Assembly: GCF_965363235.1 (NCBI RefSeq)
Contig: NC_134841.1
Location: 39,523,440-39,587,439, forward strand
Direction: 5' to 3'
Origin: Mytilus galloprovincialis
Taxonomy: Eukaryota > Mollusca > Bivalvia > Mytilida > Mytilidae
Length of the DNA stretch: 64,000 nucleotides
Below are positions 1 through 12,100 of the stretch, in pieces. A model generated the notes under the pieces. That model saw only the letters and a program-made list of their open reading frames with translations, did no database searches and was not told where the DNA came from. Position numbers and translations under genes: made by a program. Position 1 is the stretch's first letter. Every line of letters begins with the position of its first letter.

Positions 1-45
1 GTAATTTCATCCAAACTTTTTCGGAGCAGACCAAAAGTTAAACTT

Positions 46-201
46 GCAGTGGCGGATCTAGAACTTTTCCTAAGTGGGGGCCCGCTGACTGACCTAAAAA
101 AGAGGGGGGGTGTTCCGCTCCAGTCATGCTTCAATGATTCCTTATATAATCAACAAAATTTTTCCCACGAAAGGGGTGACCCCCTACTTGGATCCGCCTA
201 T
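46..201. mobile_element. Small hAT-like MITE
   Basis: Starts CAGTGGCGGATC and ends GGATCCGCCTATG, imperfect terminal inverted repeats of the hAT 'CAGTGGCGGATC' type, about 155 bp with an internal G run. It interrupts a tandem repeat: the neighbouring units at about 390 and 568 read TTAAACTTGATCTG with no insertion, and ACTTG is repeated on both sides here. Confidence 0.65.
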
Positions 202-720
202 GACTTGATCTGTAACTCATCATGATTAACTCACATACTAAAAATCAGCGCAATATCTGAAGCCGTTTAGCAAATTTAGCAAATACTCCGTATAATGGTT
301 TGTTGCGGAATGAAGGAATGACGGAATTTCGGGATTACGGAATCTCCAAAGCCCGTAATTTCAACAAAAATTATCGGAGCGGAACAAAACTTAAACTTGA
401 TCTGTAACTCATCATGGTTAACTCACATACCAAAAATCAGCCCATTATCTGAAGCCGTTTAGAAAAAAACTCTGTATAATGGTTTGTTGCGGAATGACGG
501 CATTTCGGAATTACGGAATCTCCAAAGCCCGTAATTTTATCAAAAATTATCGGAGCGGAACGAAACTTAAACTTGATCTGTAACTCATCATGGTTAACTC
601 ACATACCACATACCACATACCACATACCACATACAAAATCAGCCCAGTATCTGAAACCGTTTAAAAAAAAAACTGTATAATGGTTTGTTGCGGAATTTCG
701 GAATTACGGACAAGGGTAAA
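202..720. repeat. Tandem repeat, about 180-bp unit
   Basis: Three consecutive units share ACTTGATCTGTAACTCATCA, then AAAATCAGC, CTGAA-CCGTTTA, TATAATGGTTTGTTGCGGAA and CGGAATTACGGA. The third has a (CATAC-CA)n stretch at about 600-635. Confidence 0.8.
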
Positions 721-739
721 ACTATATGGCACTGACAAC

Positions 740-1370
740 TTCGTTGCAGGGCCATAAAAATGAATTTCAGCAAAGATATAAAGAAATATATGACAATAAA
801 TTATATCATCTCTTGACCAAAATAGCAAACTTCTATTGTTTAAGAATATAAAAACTGACTGATATAAACAAGAATTTTATTTGACATACCCTAATCTTGA
901 TACAAGAAAACTAATATGCAAATTTAGAATAAGTGATCATCCGCTCGCTATTGAAACTGGAAGATATAAAAATATTCCATGCCCTCAAAGACTTTGTAAT
1001 AAGTGCAAAGTTCTGGATGATGAATCCCATTTCTTTCTAATATGTAAGATAAATGATGATTTAAGACATATCTTTTTTCATGATTTAAAAACTCAATACA
1101 AAGATTTTTCTAATAATAAAATGAAATATATACTAAATCCAATCACTAGTCAGCAAGTGAAATCTTAAGGCTCCTTTATTAAACAGTCTATGGAACTGAG
1201 GACAGGGGGCACTTGAGGTCATTTGTTGTGTATAATAATTTTGGTTTATTTTTATTTTTATGTAAATTTTAATGTTGTCATAATATTGTTGTTATTACAT
1301 GTAATTGTCATGCCTTTGGCCCTCTTATGGGTGTTATTTGTGCTTTAATAAAGTTATTATAATGGTTTAC
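740..1370 (+). pseudogene. 3' end of a non-LTR retrotransposon (LINE)
   Basis: The open frame 881-1168 encodes FRISDHPLAIETGRY and CNKCKVLDDESHFFLIC, the CCHC knuckle (C-x2-C-x7-H-x4-C) found at the C-terminus of many mollusc non-LTR reverse transcriptases. No RT domain remains and a stop lies at 860, so it is 5'-truncated. The following 200 bp with AATAAAG at about 1347 look like its 3' untranslated end. Confidence 0.6.
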
Positions 1371-1374
1371 TTTT

Positions 1375-1775
1375 TATCAAGTGTGACTTGGATGAAGAGT
1401 GGCATAGAGTTGTCTCATTTGCATTCATGTCACATCTTTTTATATATAGTCAATGTATTGAGAAAATTTACCTGAATCAATGATTGATTCATTGATTGTT
1501 TCTTACTTTTAATACCAGTGGCAAACCTTACTAGATATTTATTGCTAATAAATTCGTCAAAGAACTAAACCGTAGCCTAATAATTGAATCATTAAAATGA
1601 AGCCAAGAGTGAAATGCCTCCTGTTGACTGGTAAAATCAAAGTGCGAAATCATTTGAAGAAGTCAAGTGTTGAAGGCCGTACGGTGACCTATAGTTGTTA
1701 ATTTCTGTATCATTTTGGTCTTTTGTGGATAGTTGTCTCATTGGCAATCATACCACATCTTCTTTTTTATAAGGT
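1375..1775 (+). repeat. Mytilid-type dispersed repeat pieces
   Basis: Two copies of AGTTGTCTCATT-GCA-TCAT-CCACATCTT (1409-1440 and 1731-1762), the second after GGCCGTACGGTGACCTATAG. Related pieces occur at 15400, 22160, 23285, 30810 (reverse), 33580, 59680 and 63660-63860. Confidence 0.6.
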
Positions 1776-3390
1776 CAACTGTGACCTGCCAGATGACTAA
1801 TATGATCTAATATACACCTCACAAACATAATATAGGCCATATATAGTTGAATCATAACACAATCATTCATACCATAATGAAACAAAATTATGCAAACAAC
1901 ATGATCATTATTTTTCCTAAATTTTATTTTGCATTCAGTCTGAAATGAATGATGAACGAAGATGTAGCAAATTTAGAATACATTTGAGTAGAATGAACAA
2001 AATAACACGTCTACATTTGTCAAGAAGAACAGTAACTGTTTATTGTGTTTATTGTGAAAACTGTGGTGACTGACATAAAACATTAAAGAAATAAATAAAA
2101 TGCATAGAATTTATTTTGTATCTGCTTCAATCCTTTATTTTAATAACAATATGCTATATGACATAAGATATAAATGGCAGCAAACCAACAAGAAAAAAAA
2201 AAATTTATGCGAGGTCCCTCATTTCTGTATTCTTCATTTTTTTAACGTTATTTTCCCCTATGTTCTGCCCATTAATCTCTATTCTATATTTTTGTTTGCA
2301 CTATTTTTCTTTATTCTTCATTTTATTTCCTATTTATTCTGCACATTTTACTCATTAGTCTTTATTCTGTAATACCAACCAGACCCTCGTCTGAATTATA
2401 ACAATTCTGTTGGCTTTTTGAATATTCATTTCTTTTTTACTTTTACAAAGTACTCAATTTATACAGAAATTGAAAATTATGAAGATTCATGCCTGGAAGA
2501 TCCAAACTATAAATTTGTATGAAAGATGTAAACTTTAAAGTTTGCTATCATTTATTGAGAAAATGATAATTCAATATGACACAATGCTCCCTATATGCTG
2601 TGTTATATTTATGCAGTCATGCAGGTGACACAAAGGGTTGCCTCCCCCTAAAAAATAATTTGGGGGGGAGGGGGGGGGGAGAGGAATATTACGATTATAT
2701 TTGTTTTCCTATTATTAAGGTCCCACCCTTTTAACCTCTTATCAAGATTGTTTTGTTTATGTTTGCTATACCCTGCAACAGTTACTGCACAAAAAAAGAA
2801 AGGTTATACCACAGGGAGAGCTATTTTCAACATTTGAACAATAAGCAATTTTTAAAAATCAGACAAAAAGTCTTTCAATAAACTAAAACTTTCGATTAAA
2901 AGGGAAATATACCGTATGGGGCTGTCTTAAACTTGCAATGAGGTGAGAGTTTTTTTTTTCTTTTTTTTTTTGCTCCTTGTAGAATGCCTCACTGTAACCT
3001 AAAGACGAAGAACAGCAATCAAAATGCTGTTCTTTAGCTTTTTTGGGTGTTTTTGCTGTGTTTTTACAGGTCTTTACTGATTTAGTGTCAAGAAATGAAT
3101 AGCCAAGTCTTTGATTTTCTAATCTGGATCCACTACTGGTGTTACCAAGTCTTTTATATTTTGTGTTTTTGAAACCATGAAGCAAGAACGGGGGGGGGGG
3201 ATTTACTTCAATTAATTTTCATGAAATTTACTTCAATTAATTCATGAAAATCATATAGTAACTGTTATGACTAATAAACTATGAACAATTTGTGTTGAAA
3301 CGTCAGTTATGGTTCAATTATTTATAAATTATAAGTTTTTGGTAAAATTACTTTTGGCTGCAATCCCTGATCCAGGAATTGTGGTAGTGT
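1776..3390. other. Non-coding stretch downstream of gene B
   Basis: A/T-rich, with T runs near 2950 and G runs at 2663-2680 and 3189-3200. Short open frames at 2100-2372 (+) and 2883-3185 (-) are low-complexity and lack family features. I see no gene. Confidence 0.4.
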
Positions 3391-3393
3391 AAA

Positions 3394-4069
3394 ACAAGAA
3401 TGTGTCCTAAGTACATGGATGCCCCACTCAATCATTTTCAATGTTCCATGGACCATGAAATAGGGTAAAAATCTAATTTGGCATTAAAATTAGAAAGATT
3501 ATACTATAGGGAACATGTGTACTAAGTTTCAAGTTGATTTTACTTCAATTTCCTCAAAAACTACCCTTTCCAAAAACTTTAACCTGAAACTCCCACTTTC
3601 ATTTTCTATGTTAAGTGGACCGTGAAATTGGGGTCAAAACTTTAATTTGGCACTTAAATAAATTAGAAAGATCATATCATAAGCAACAAGTGTACTAAGT
3701 TTCAAGTTGATAGGACTTCAGCTTCATCAAAAACTACCTTGACCAAAAACTTCAACCTGAAACTCCCACTTTCATTTTCTATGTTCAATGGACTGAGAAA
3801 TTGGGCTCAAAAGTCTAATTTGGCTTTAAAATTAGAAAGATCATATCATAAGCAAAAAGTGTACTAAGTTTCAAGTTGATTGGACTTCAGCTTCATCAAA
3901 AACTACCTTGACCAAAAACTTTAACCTGAAGCGGGATGAACGAACGAACAGAGCCACAGACTAGAAAAAAAATGACAAATTTTTTTAACCTAAAGCGGGA
4001 CGAACAAACAAACGGAGCCACAGACCAGAAAACATAATGCCCCTCTACTATCGTAGGTGGGGCATAAAA
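3394..4069 (+). repeat. 'ACAAGAATGTGTCC...GGGGCATAAA' repeat, copy 1
   Basis: Begins ACAAGAATGTGTCC, ends GGTGGGGCATAAA. Inside are three tandem sub-units of about 160-180 bp (GTTTCAAGTTGATTGGACTT type). Other copies: 14041-14397, 17196-17446, 52329-52680, all on the plus strand. Confidence 0.75.
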
Positions 4070-4290
4070 TTAAATTGGCCCCGTTTTGGTCTTCGGTTAT
4101 GTGGCTATATTGTTTTCTGGAAGCTCTCAGGTCCAAAATGCACCAAATGATTGTTTTTTAACAACATATCCAAAATGTTCTTTAATTGAGAGATTTGTTC
4201 TACTTAGCAATACACTAATGCAATTTTTGTTTAAATGGACCCATTAAAGAAGCATTTTCTGACCTGTTTGATATTATTATCAGATTATTA

Positions 4291-4413
4291 CATGGCATTT
4301 TTCATATCGCATGTATTATCAGCCCTAGGTTCAACATCAGCCCAAGAGCCGCATGGCTCGAGGGCTGATATTGACCGAGGGCTGATAATACATGCGATAT
4401 GAAAAATGACATG
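4291..4413. repeat. Long near-perfect hairpin
   Basis: Outer arms 4291-4326 and 4378-4413 pair at 35 of 36 positions. The inner segments (AACATCAGCCC... / ...GGGCTGATATT) continue the stem to a GCAT loop, so the whole 123 bp can fold into one stem. Probably a foldback element core; related single-arm pieces (CATGTGATAA, TTTTCATATCAGCCC) follow to about 4950. Confidence 0.8.
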
Positions 4414-5312
4414 TTATGATCTTTTTATCATATGCTTCAACTGTAGAGAAAAATAACAGATTCATATATTGATCCTTCTACGTGGTTCCCGAAAAGAAGT
4501 TGAAAGAGTAAAAAGTTCACGGACGTCGGACCCAAAATTTGATACGTTCAATATGAAATCTTTCCATCATATGCCTCAACAGAGAAAAAAACCAGATTTT
4601 AATATAAACGAATCGACAAAAAAATAATTTAACAATATACATAATGAAAATTGTTTGGAAAAGTAAACTTTTTAAAAGTAACTTTCTAAATTATGTTTCA
4701 GAAAAACTTAAAAAATGCATTTATTTAATTTTTTTTTTTTAAATTAAATTTAATTGTTTTACACAATATACTTTCCAGTATTCAAATAATTGTTTTGTAC
4801 ACTACTTTGTAATGTTTTTCATTGAAAACGTAGCATTGAGGTGTATTTTCCGGAATTTGCCGAGTATCACCGGAATGCCATGTGATAACGTTACGGAAAG
4901 GCATGTGATAACAATCGAAGCATGTGATAAACTTTTCATATCAGCCCGCTAAGCACCAATTCGAAAAATATGGAAAAATTCGCTATTATCATACAGTAAA
5001 AATCATATGTTATTTAGTCTAAGTATATGATAAATTATGAACTTAAATACAAGGCCATATTATTTTGCAAAAGTTATCCTTGTCCTTAGTCAGATTGAGT
5101 TTCAGCCAGTTTAAACTTTGAAGTTTCTTGATAGAAATCAAAAGAATCAATTTTGAAGTTAGACTTTCCCCCAATATAATTCCATTGCTGTTACTTGAAT
5201 AAAATGTAGAGAATTTGGTCACACTAAACTGAATATCTGAAAGTTATACTAGAGTTTGCAACAGAGGAACATGGACAGCTTTTAGAATTCTCTTAAACAG
5301 ACTAGACATTTT

Positions 5313-5318
5313 TTTATT
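5313..5318 (-). terminator. Candidate poly(A) signal of gene B
   Basis: AATAAA on the minus strand about 245 nt after the stop codon. No cDNA evidence is available, and other A/T-rich hexamers are nearby. Confidence 0.35.
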
Positions 5319-5561
5319 TTGTGGAATGACAATATAAGAATTTTAATTATGGGTAAATATAAGTGTGTTGTTGCATAACTAGACACATTTTTCTCAATTT
5401 AACTTAATACCAATAAAATAAACCATAACAATAAATAACTTGCATATCAATACATCACAAAGTTTACAATGATGATAAAGAATAACAATAAAATAATATA
5501 TAGGACTATTCACAAACTTCAACCATTACAAGTTAATTTAGTCAAGAGACATTATTCATTT

Positions 5562-6160
5562 CTATGCTTTGGCTGCCTGACACATTTCACATTGTAATGA
5601 ATTGCCTCCATTTTCATAAGTACATTGTACACAGTTCCACTTTGGTCCACCACCTCCTCCCATACCACCAAATCCTTGACCTCCCTGTCCCATCATTCCT
5701 CCAAATCCTTGACCACCTTGTCCCATCATTCCTCCTATACCCTGACCTCCTTGTCCTTGACCTTGCCCCATCATTCCTCCTAGACCTTGACCTCCTTGTC
5801 CCATCATTCCTGCCAGACCTTGACCTCCTTGACCCATCATTCCTGCCAGACCTTGACCTCCTTGACCCATCATTCCTGCCAGACCCTGACCTCCTTGTCC
5901 ACCCCCTAATCCACCTTGGCCCATTAATCCTGCTAAGCCCTGTCCCCCCATTCCAGCTTGGCCCATCATGCCTGCCAGACCTTGTCCACCTGCCCCTCCC
6001 TGACCCATGAGTCCTGCTAGCCCTCCCCCTCCTCCTTGTGCCATCTGATTCAGTAAATTCATTCCACCTCTTCCTCCTCCCTGTTGAAGCTGAGCTAAGA
6101 AATCCATTCCTCCTGCACCACCTGCCTGTGCCTGTTGAGCTCTCATCTTTTTTTCTTTAT
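5562..6160 (-). CDS. Gene B last exon: Gly/Met tail and NZF zinc finger
   Basis: 599 nt including the stop, acceptor CATTTTAG; residues 826-1024. After KEKKMRAQQAQAGG come about a dozen imperfect copies of a Gly-rich unit (MMGQGGQGLAG type), made of repeats of about 30-36 nt and likely length-variable. The end is a four-cysteine finger W1000, C1002, C1005, T1006-Y1007, N1009, C1016, M1018, C1019. This is the RanBP2/NZF pattern; the T-[FY] and Met positions are those NZF fingers use to bind ubiquitin. An ATG upstream at 6183 lies in the intron. Confidence 0.9.
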
Positions 6161-9100
6161 CTAAAATGATAATGAGATCATGCAATTATGACTGGAATGG
6201 GTGGAATAGTTAGTTATCAAAGGTACCAGAATTATAATTTAGTATGCCAGACACGTGTTTCATCTACATAAGACTCATCAGTGAAGCTCAGTTCAAAATA
6301 GTTATAAAGCCAAATAAGTACAAAGTTGAAGAGCATTGAGGACCCAGAAATTTTACTCAAGGCCTAAATATCTTAATAACATATTTTGCAATTTCAAGGG
6401 TAAAAGTATGGCTCTAAACATACTATCACCTTCCCATGGAATTTTAATGCAAACAAATTTTAAAATCTAATTGAATTACTAATTATCAACAAGTTTTCAT
6501 GTATTTTTTTGTCAAAAGACTTTCAAAATTTTACTAGCTTGTTTGTTTTTGTTGATTTTGATCTGTACAAATTACTGCTCAAAGATATACATCTTGTAAA
6601 CCTTTACCCAAAATGTTTGTACGCAAACATGAAAGTTTGTCAGAAAGATTAACAAACATAAGGATCGACCGATTGAGAATTTTGCTAAATCACCAAATCA
6701 AACAATGATGAGGGAACAAAAATCAATAATATGCAAATATTACCATCTTACTTTATAACAGTAAGTAAAATACTTACATAAATTCCACTCATTGGTTCTT
6801 AGTTTTTCTTGTTCTTGAACTGACATACCTAGATAAGTTAAAGCAACTTCAATGAATAAGTTACAAGGAAAATCAAAATTGAGTAAAATAATACAAAAAT
6901 GGTGTGTTAATAAAAAGCATAACAGAAGTATGGTGTAATTTAACCTAAGGATGAATTATAATGGATTCTTATTGTAAGGATTCCTGCTTCAATTTCAAAA
7001 CTCTCTATTCTTTATATATAAGATCATTTGAACTGAAGTAAAAGATAGATTTAATAGAGTTATAAACAAATTGATATACTAGCTATAGCTCATAGTATTC
7101 TAAAGTTATCTTTCTGAAACCAAATTCAACTATGCTCACTCAGAGATAAGTTAAAAGGCACAACTCTCTAATAGTAGTTGCAGCAGGGAACAGTTAAAAC
7201 TTTCACAGGTATTTCATGGTAAGTAATACATTTGACATCAAAACCACCCCTGTCATATTTTATGTAGGATTTCCCCTGCAAGGGATGTTGACAGAATTAT
7301 CTTGAAATTCTTCATCAAATAAAGTGAATATGTCAAAACAGGCTTACAAAGGAGTGAAAATTTGTTGTAAGCACTTATATACCCATTCCAAACCATCAAA
7401 TATTAGATTAGTAATACAAAAGAGCCATTACTATTGTTTAGTACTTCAAGGGAAATAACTCTGAATGCTCAATATTTTTTTTAATATTTTGCAATAACTT
7501 TTAGGACATCAGCAGTATTTGAACTTGACCAGTACTTCATTCAAAGGATTATTGTTGCAAAGTTTAAACTTTTATTGTACCATCCAAAAACCATCATACT
7601 AATTGAACGTAATTGAAGGGCACAACTATATGACTGTAATTGTTGCAACTGTGGAAGTCAACATTCAACTGCATTTTGTGGTAGTTAGTAATAATGCAAA
7701 ATCATATGGTACTAAACAAAATGGAAACTTAAATAAAAAGGTTGGGAACAAGCTGTACAGGACAAAGATATGGAGAAGCTGCTTGTAAGACTTTTTTCAG
7801 AAAGCATGATAATTCATATATGAATCCTAAATTTGAGCCAATTCTTTAAAGTTAAACATCATTTTCTTATAACGACTTGTTAGAGATTAACATTATACAG
7901 AATACTTACGTAAAAGTTGTATTTCTCCTCTTATAGATGAATCATTAACATTAACATACTCCATTTTGTCAAGGTCAAAATTATATCTGTAAAAGAATTT
8001 TATATAAACATGTTATTAATCAAAATACAAATAGATTTTGAAAAAAAATATTTTTGGACCTTCAAATTCATTTAAAAATTATGGATGCAAGCTATACTTT
8101 ATTGTAGTTTTAACATGGGTAGGCATTATATTCGTGATTATTTTTGCCCAAGCGATAGTAAGGGCTAAAATAACACGAATATAATGCCCACCCATGTTAA
8201 AACTATAATAAGGTATAACTTGCATCAATTATTTCGATTCTGATTAGAAAAATTACAGTAATTTCTATGTCCGATGTGTATAAGTGTATATTGTTTGTGT
8301 AGGCTATTCCATGAACCTCAATCGTTTGTTTGTAAAAAAGCAAATGTCTGGCACTGTAATTTTTCAGAGGGAGGAGTTTGAACATCCAACACGAACAGTG
8401 TCATATCTGGTTCAAATATGTAAAGGAGAAGGTCCGGTAAGGACCGATTTTGGCCTCAAATTTCATGTTCATCTGACGAAAGATTTTGATCACTTTTTAA
8501 ACACTTAAGTGTCTATTTTATTTGCATCAATTAGTTTATGTGAAAGATTTTAACTTATTAAGTCATAAAAAACCCACCGATTCAAGCTGAAATATGAAAA
8601 ATCTACCAAATATGCCGAAAAATGTCATTTTTCAGATGGTTTTTGTCAAAAATGAAAGTGGCCGCATCCGTGTTCATCCTCAACCTTTATATATATTATG
8701 TATTATCATAAAATACAACTTACATTTCAATATTAAGGATGAAAACGAATGCGGCCACTTTCGTTTTACACGAAAACCGTCTAAATTTTAACAAAAATGC
8801 TAGAATTGTAAAGATTTCAGTAAGTTAGCATGACTTAATGGTGCTAGTACCCGATTTTTGTGCATTGTATTGTCAAAATCAGCCCAAATTTATGTAGCAG
8901 AAGCATTCTACTGTCCAATGAATAACTAAAAGTTTACATTTTTACAATTTTGTAAATCTGCTATATTTTGGGGCCAAAAAGGGGTCTTACTGGACCTACT
9001 CCTTTCGGATACAACACATTACAATTATAATAAATGAATTAGAAACAAAATGTGCATCATTTAAAAGTATACAAGTGTTTTAAGTTAATGAAATATATTA

Positions 9101-12100
9101 AATGCATGCCAATTTAATGAAATTCATTATTCTGCAGTAGTCAATATACACATGTGCAAACAAATTTTATTGGATTTAGAGCATGGCTTTGTTCATAAAG
9201 CGAAAGAAGCATGTCATATTAGAATACTTATTTTCATCTATCAACAGGTATGAATTTCAATACAGATCTGCCACTGATAATAAACACCATTTATCATCGT
9301 ACAGCGGATATAGGTACTAACCAAGCGGGCATGAGCGATTTTCGTCTTACACAGTAACGAAAATCTTTGTTTTGCTTTATCAATATTCAATGTACATTTC
9401 TCAACATTTGAAATTCCTGCTCCCAAATAATTTTGGCATCGATTTTTTCCTATTCATAAAAAAACTTTGACATTCTAATAAGAACAATTAACTTGTACAT
9501 GTGCAAATAGTTGTGAATGTCCACACCAACTTTTAATTTCCATACAGTTGTTGAGACATTTACATGTTTTATCTGAAAGAAACCTAATTCAGGGCAAAAG
9601 TAATAGTTACCAATCATAAACCTACCTCTGATTACTCATTCCTTGAAACATTTTGGGTAATAAACGAGTATGAAAATCAAGTTTTTGTGTACGGTTTACA
9701 ACAACTTAACTATGCACCGTACATAAGGATTTATGTGGTCAGCTAAACACTGTACACAATGCTTCTTTCAGGATAAAATATCGAAAAAATAACATAAAGC
9801 AGGCTATCATTTGAACTTGGAATTATTTTTAATTATGGAATTTACATAATTTCTTGTGCTTGCAATTTTTAATGAATTCTATGTGTATTTGGAATTAAAA
9901 TGTTTTGAGCGGTTCATAACACTTTCTATACAATGTATTTTGTATAGATGGTGTTGTGCACGGCACAGTACATTCTATTGAAAATGTACTATCTTATTTG
10001 TAATAGACATTGCTGTGCGCAGCACAGAACATTAAAGCACAGAATAAACATGGAATTTATTAAAAATTTCAAGAACAAGAAATTATGCAAATTCCATAAT
10101 TAAAAATAATTATCTTATTATCGTTCTTGTTTTGGGAAAATAATGAGACATCTCTAATCATCAACCTACGATCAAATCATTTCTTAAAACAGCAATTTTG
10201 TTTAGATTGAAGCACACATTGATATCATGTGAACAAAACAAAGATATTTGTTACTGTGTAAGATCAAAATCACTCATGCCAGATGGTTAGTATCTATACC
10301 CCCTGTACGATGATACACGGTGATAAATTAGCGACTTCATAATCATTATACATAAAAATCTTAGCCTACCCTATTCCTTGTTATAAGATGATGACATTAC
10401 TTTTACTTTAAAAATAAAAGTGTACTCTTACCCTATTCCATGGTGCAAGGTCATGACTATGCCTCTGCGAGCTCTCTGTGTATCTATATGGTTGAGCACT
10501 GTATTATTTGCCTCTTCATCAAGTGTCCTCCATTCCGTAGGACTATCGTCTTTAAATTGATACTGTATCACTGTTTCTGCTGTTAAAAAAATTGTATTGA
10601 TGTTTTAAATTTATGATTCAAATGCAGCATTATCAGTATAACTAGAACACACCCGTGATATCGCGGGTCCATGACTGAATTAAAGTATATAACTATGCGT
10701 ATGCCTTATTTTAGTATTGGTATTGTCATCTGATAAAGTCGTCTGCTTTCAAAATCTTACTGTTTGAACCCGTCGACCTGGAACCTATCAATTATTGGTA
10801 ATATTAATAATTTGGAAAACAAAAGGGCCTGGAATGGAGTATTTTTTACTCAACAGTATACAGCAAAATTATAAATCCACCGTTTGGAGGTGAACCTGGT
10901 CCATGACTGAATTAAAGTATATAACTATGCGTATGCCTTATTTTAGTATTGGTATTGTCATCTGATAAAGTCATGCCGATTATAAAATGCACAATTTTCA
11001 TCATTTTCTTTCAAAATCTTATTGTGTGAACCCGTCGACCTGGAACCTATCAATTATTGGTAATATTAATAATTTGGAAAACAAAAGGGCCTGGAATGGA
11101 GTATTTTTTACTCAACCGTATACAGCAAAATTCTAAATACACCGTTTGGTGGTGCGCCTGTCAGATGCGGAACGTACAGATAAGGTAATAGGTAACAGGT
11201 GAATATACTATTGGTATCGGTGTCGGACTCGATCCGGAACTTCTTAATTATTGGCAATATTAATTACGTGGAAAATAAATGGGCCTGGAGTGGTGTAATT
11301 TTTAATCAACACCATTGTACTATATTAATTATATATAAAAGTGAATTCTTTGATTCATCGTTTTTACGTGATGACGGCTGACAAATTGGACCTCGTAATT
11401 TTAGTATTATAGATATGCATAAGTATAAAGGTTACAAGGTTACAAGGTTTGACTGTATACCCCAAATCCATGACAATTAGTACCTTGGCATATTTGACTA
11501 AAATATTTCAGAGGTTGAAAAACTAGGCAATCCATATTTAATTAATTGATGTCATATGTCTAATATGAAGTTGAACAATTTATTATAATATACATTGTAA
11601 GGTATTGTATCAGGAACCAAGATGATTAAGGGGGTGATCTGTCAGACTGGCAGAAAAAACATAATAATTTTAGAAAAGTACTTACTTATACCCCTATTTT
11701 TTCTTTCTTCTTCATCACTGAAATTTAAAAAAAAAAACCATTCAACTATAACATGTACAAGTTTAATTGATATAATAAAATTTTTCATTCTTGCTATAAC
11801 AATACTGGTAAGTAACTTATGGGCTCTGCAAATTCGCGAATTAATGTGTTGTTCATTCACTGGTTAAATATCCCCCAACCCCACACTTTTTTGCAATAGA
11901 AAATTAAATCCCCTACCCTAATAGGTCAAACTTTTATGAAATAAAATTGAGAAAGGAAATGGTGAATATGTCAAAGCGACAACCACCCGACCATAGAGCA
12001 AACAACAGCCGAAGGCAACCAATGGGTCTTCAATGTAGCGAGAATTCCCGCACCCGTAGGTGTCCTTCAGCTGGCCCCTAAAATATGCATAATAGTACAG

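Noticed and set aside
2100-2372. 90-residue Phe/Leu-rich open frame
   Set aside because: Comes from T-rich DNA; looks like a false membrane protein.
2883-3185. 100-residue minus-strand open frame
   Set aside because: Low-complexity Lys-rich text from a T run, no domain, no splice or neighbour support.
5564-6010. 148-residue plus-strand open frame
   Set aside because: Antisense of the Gly-rich last exon of gene B; the Pro/Leu-rich product comes from the repeat.
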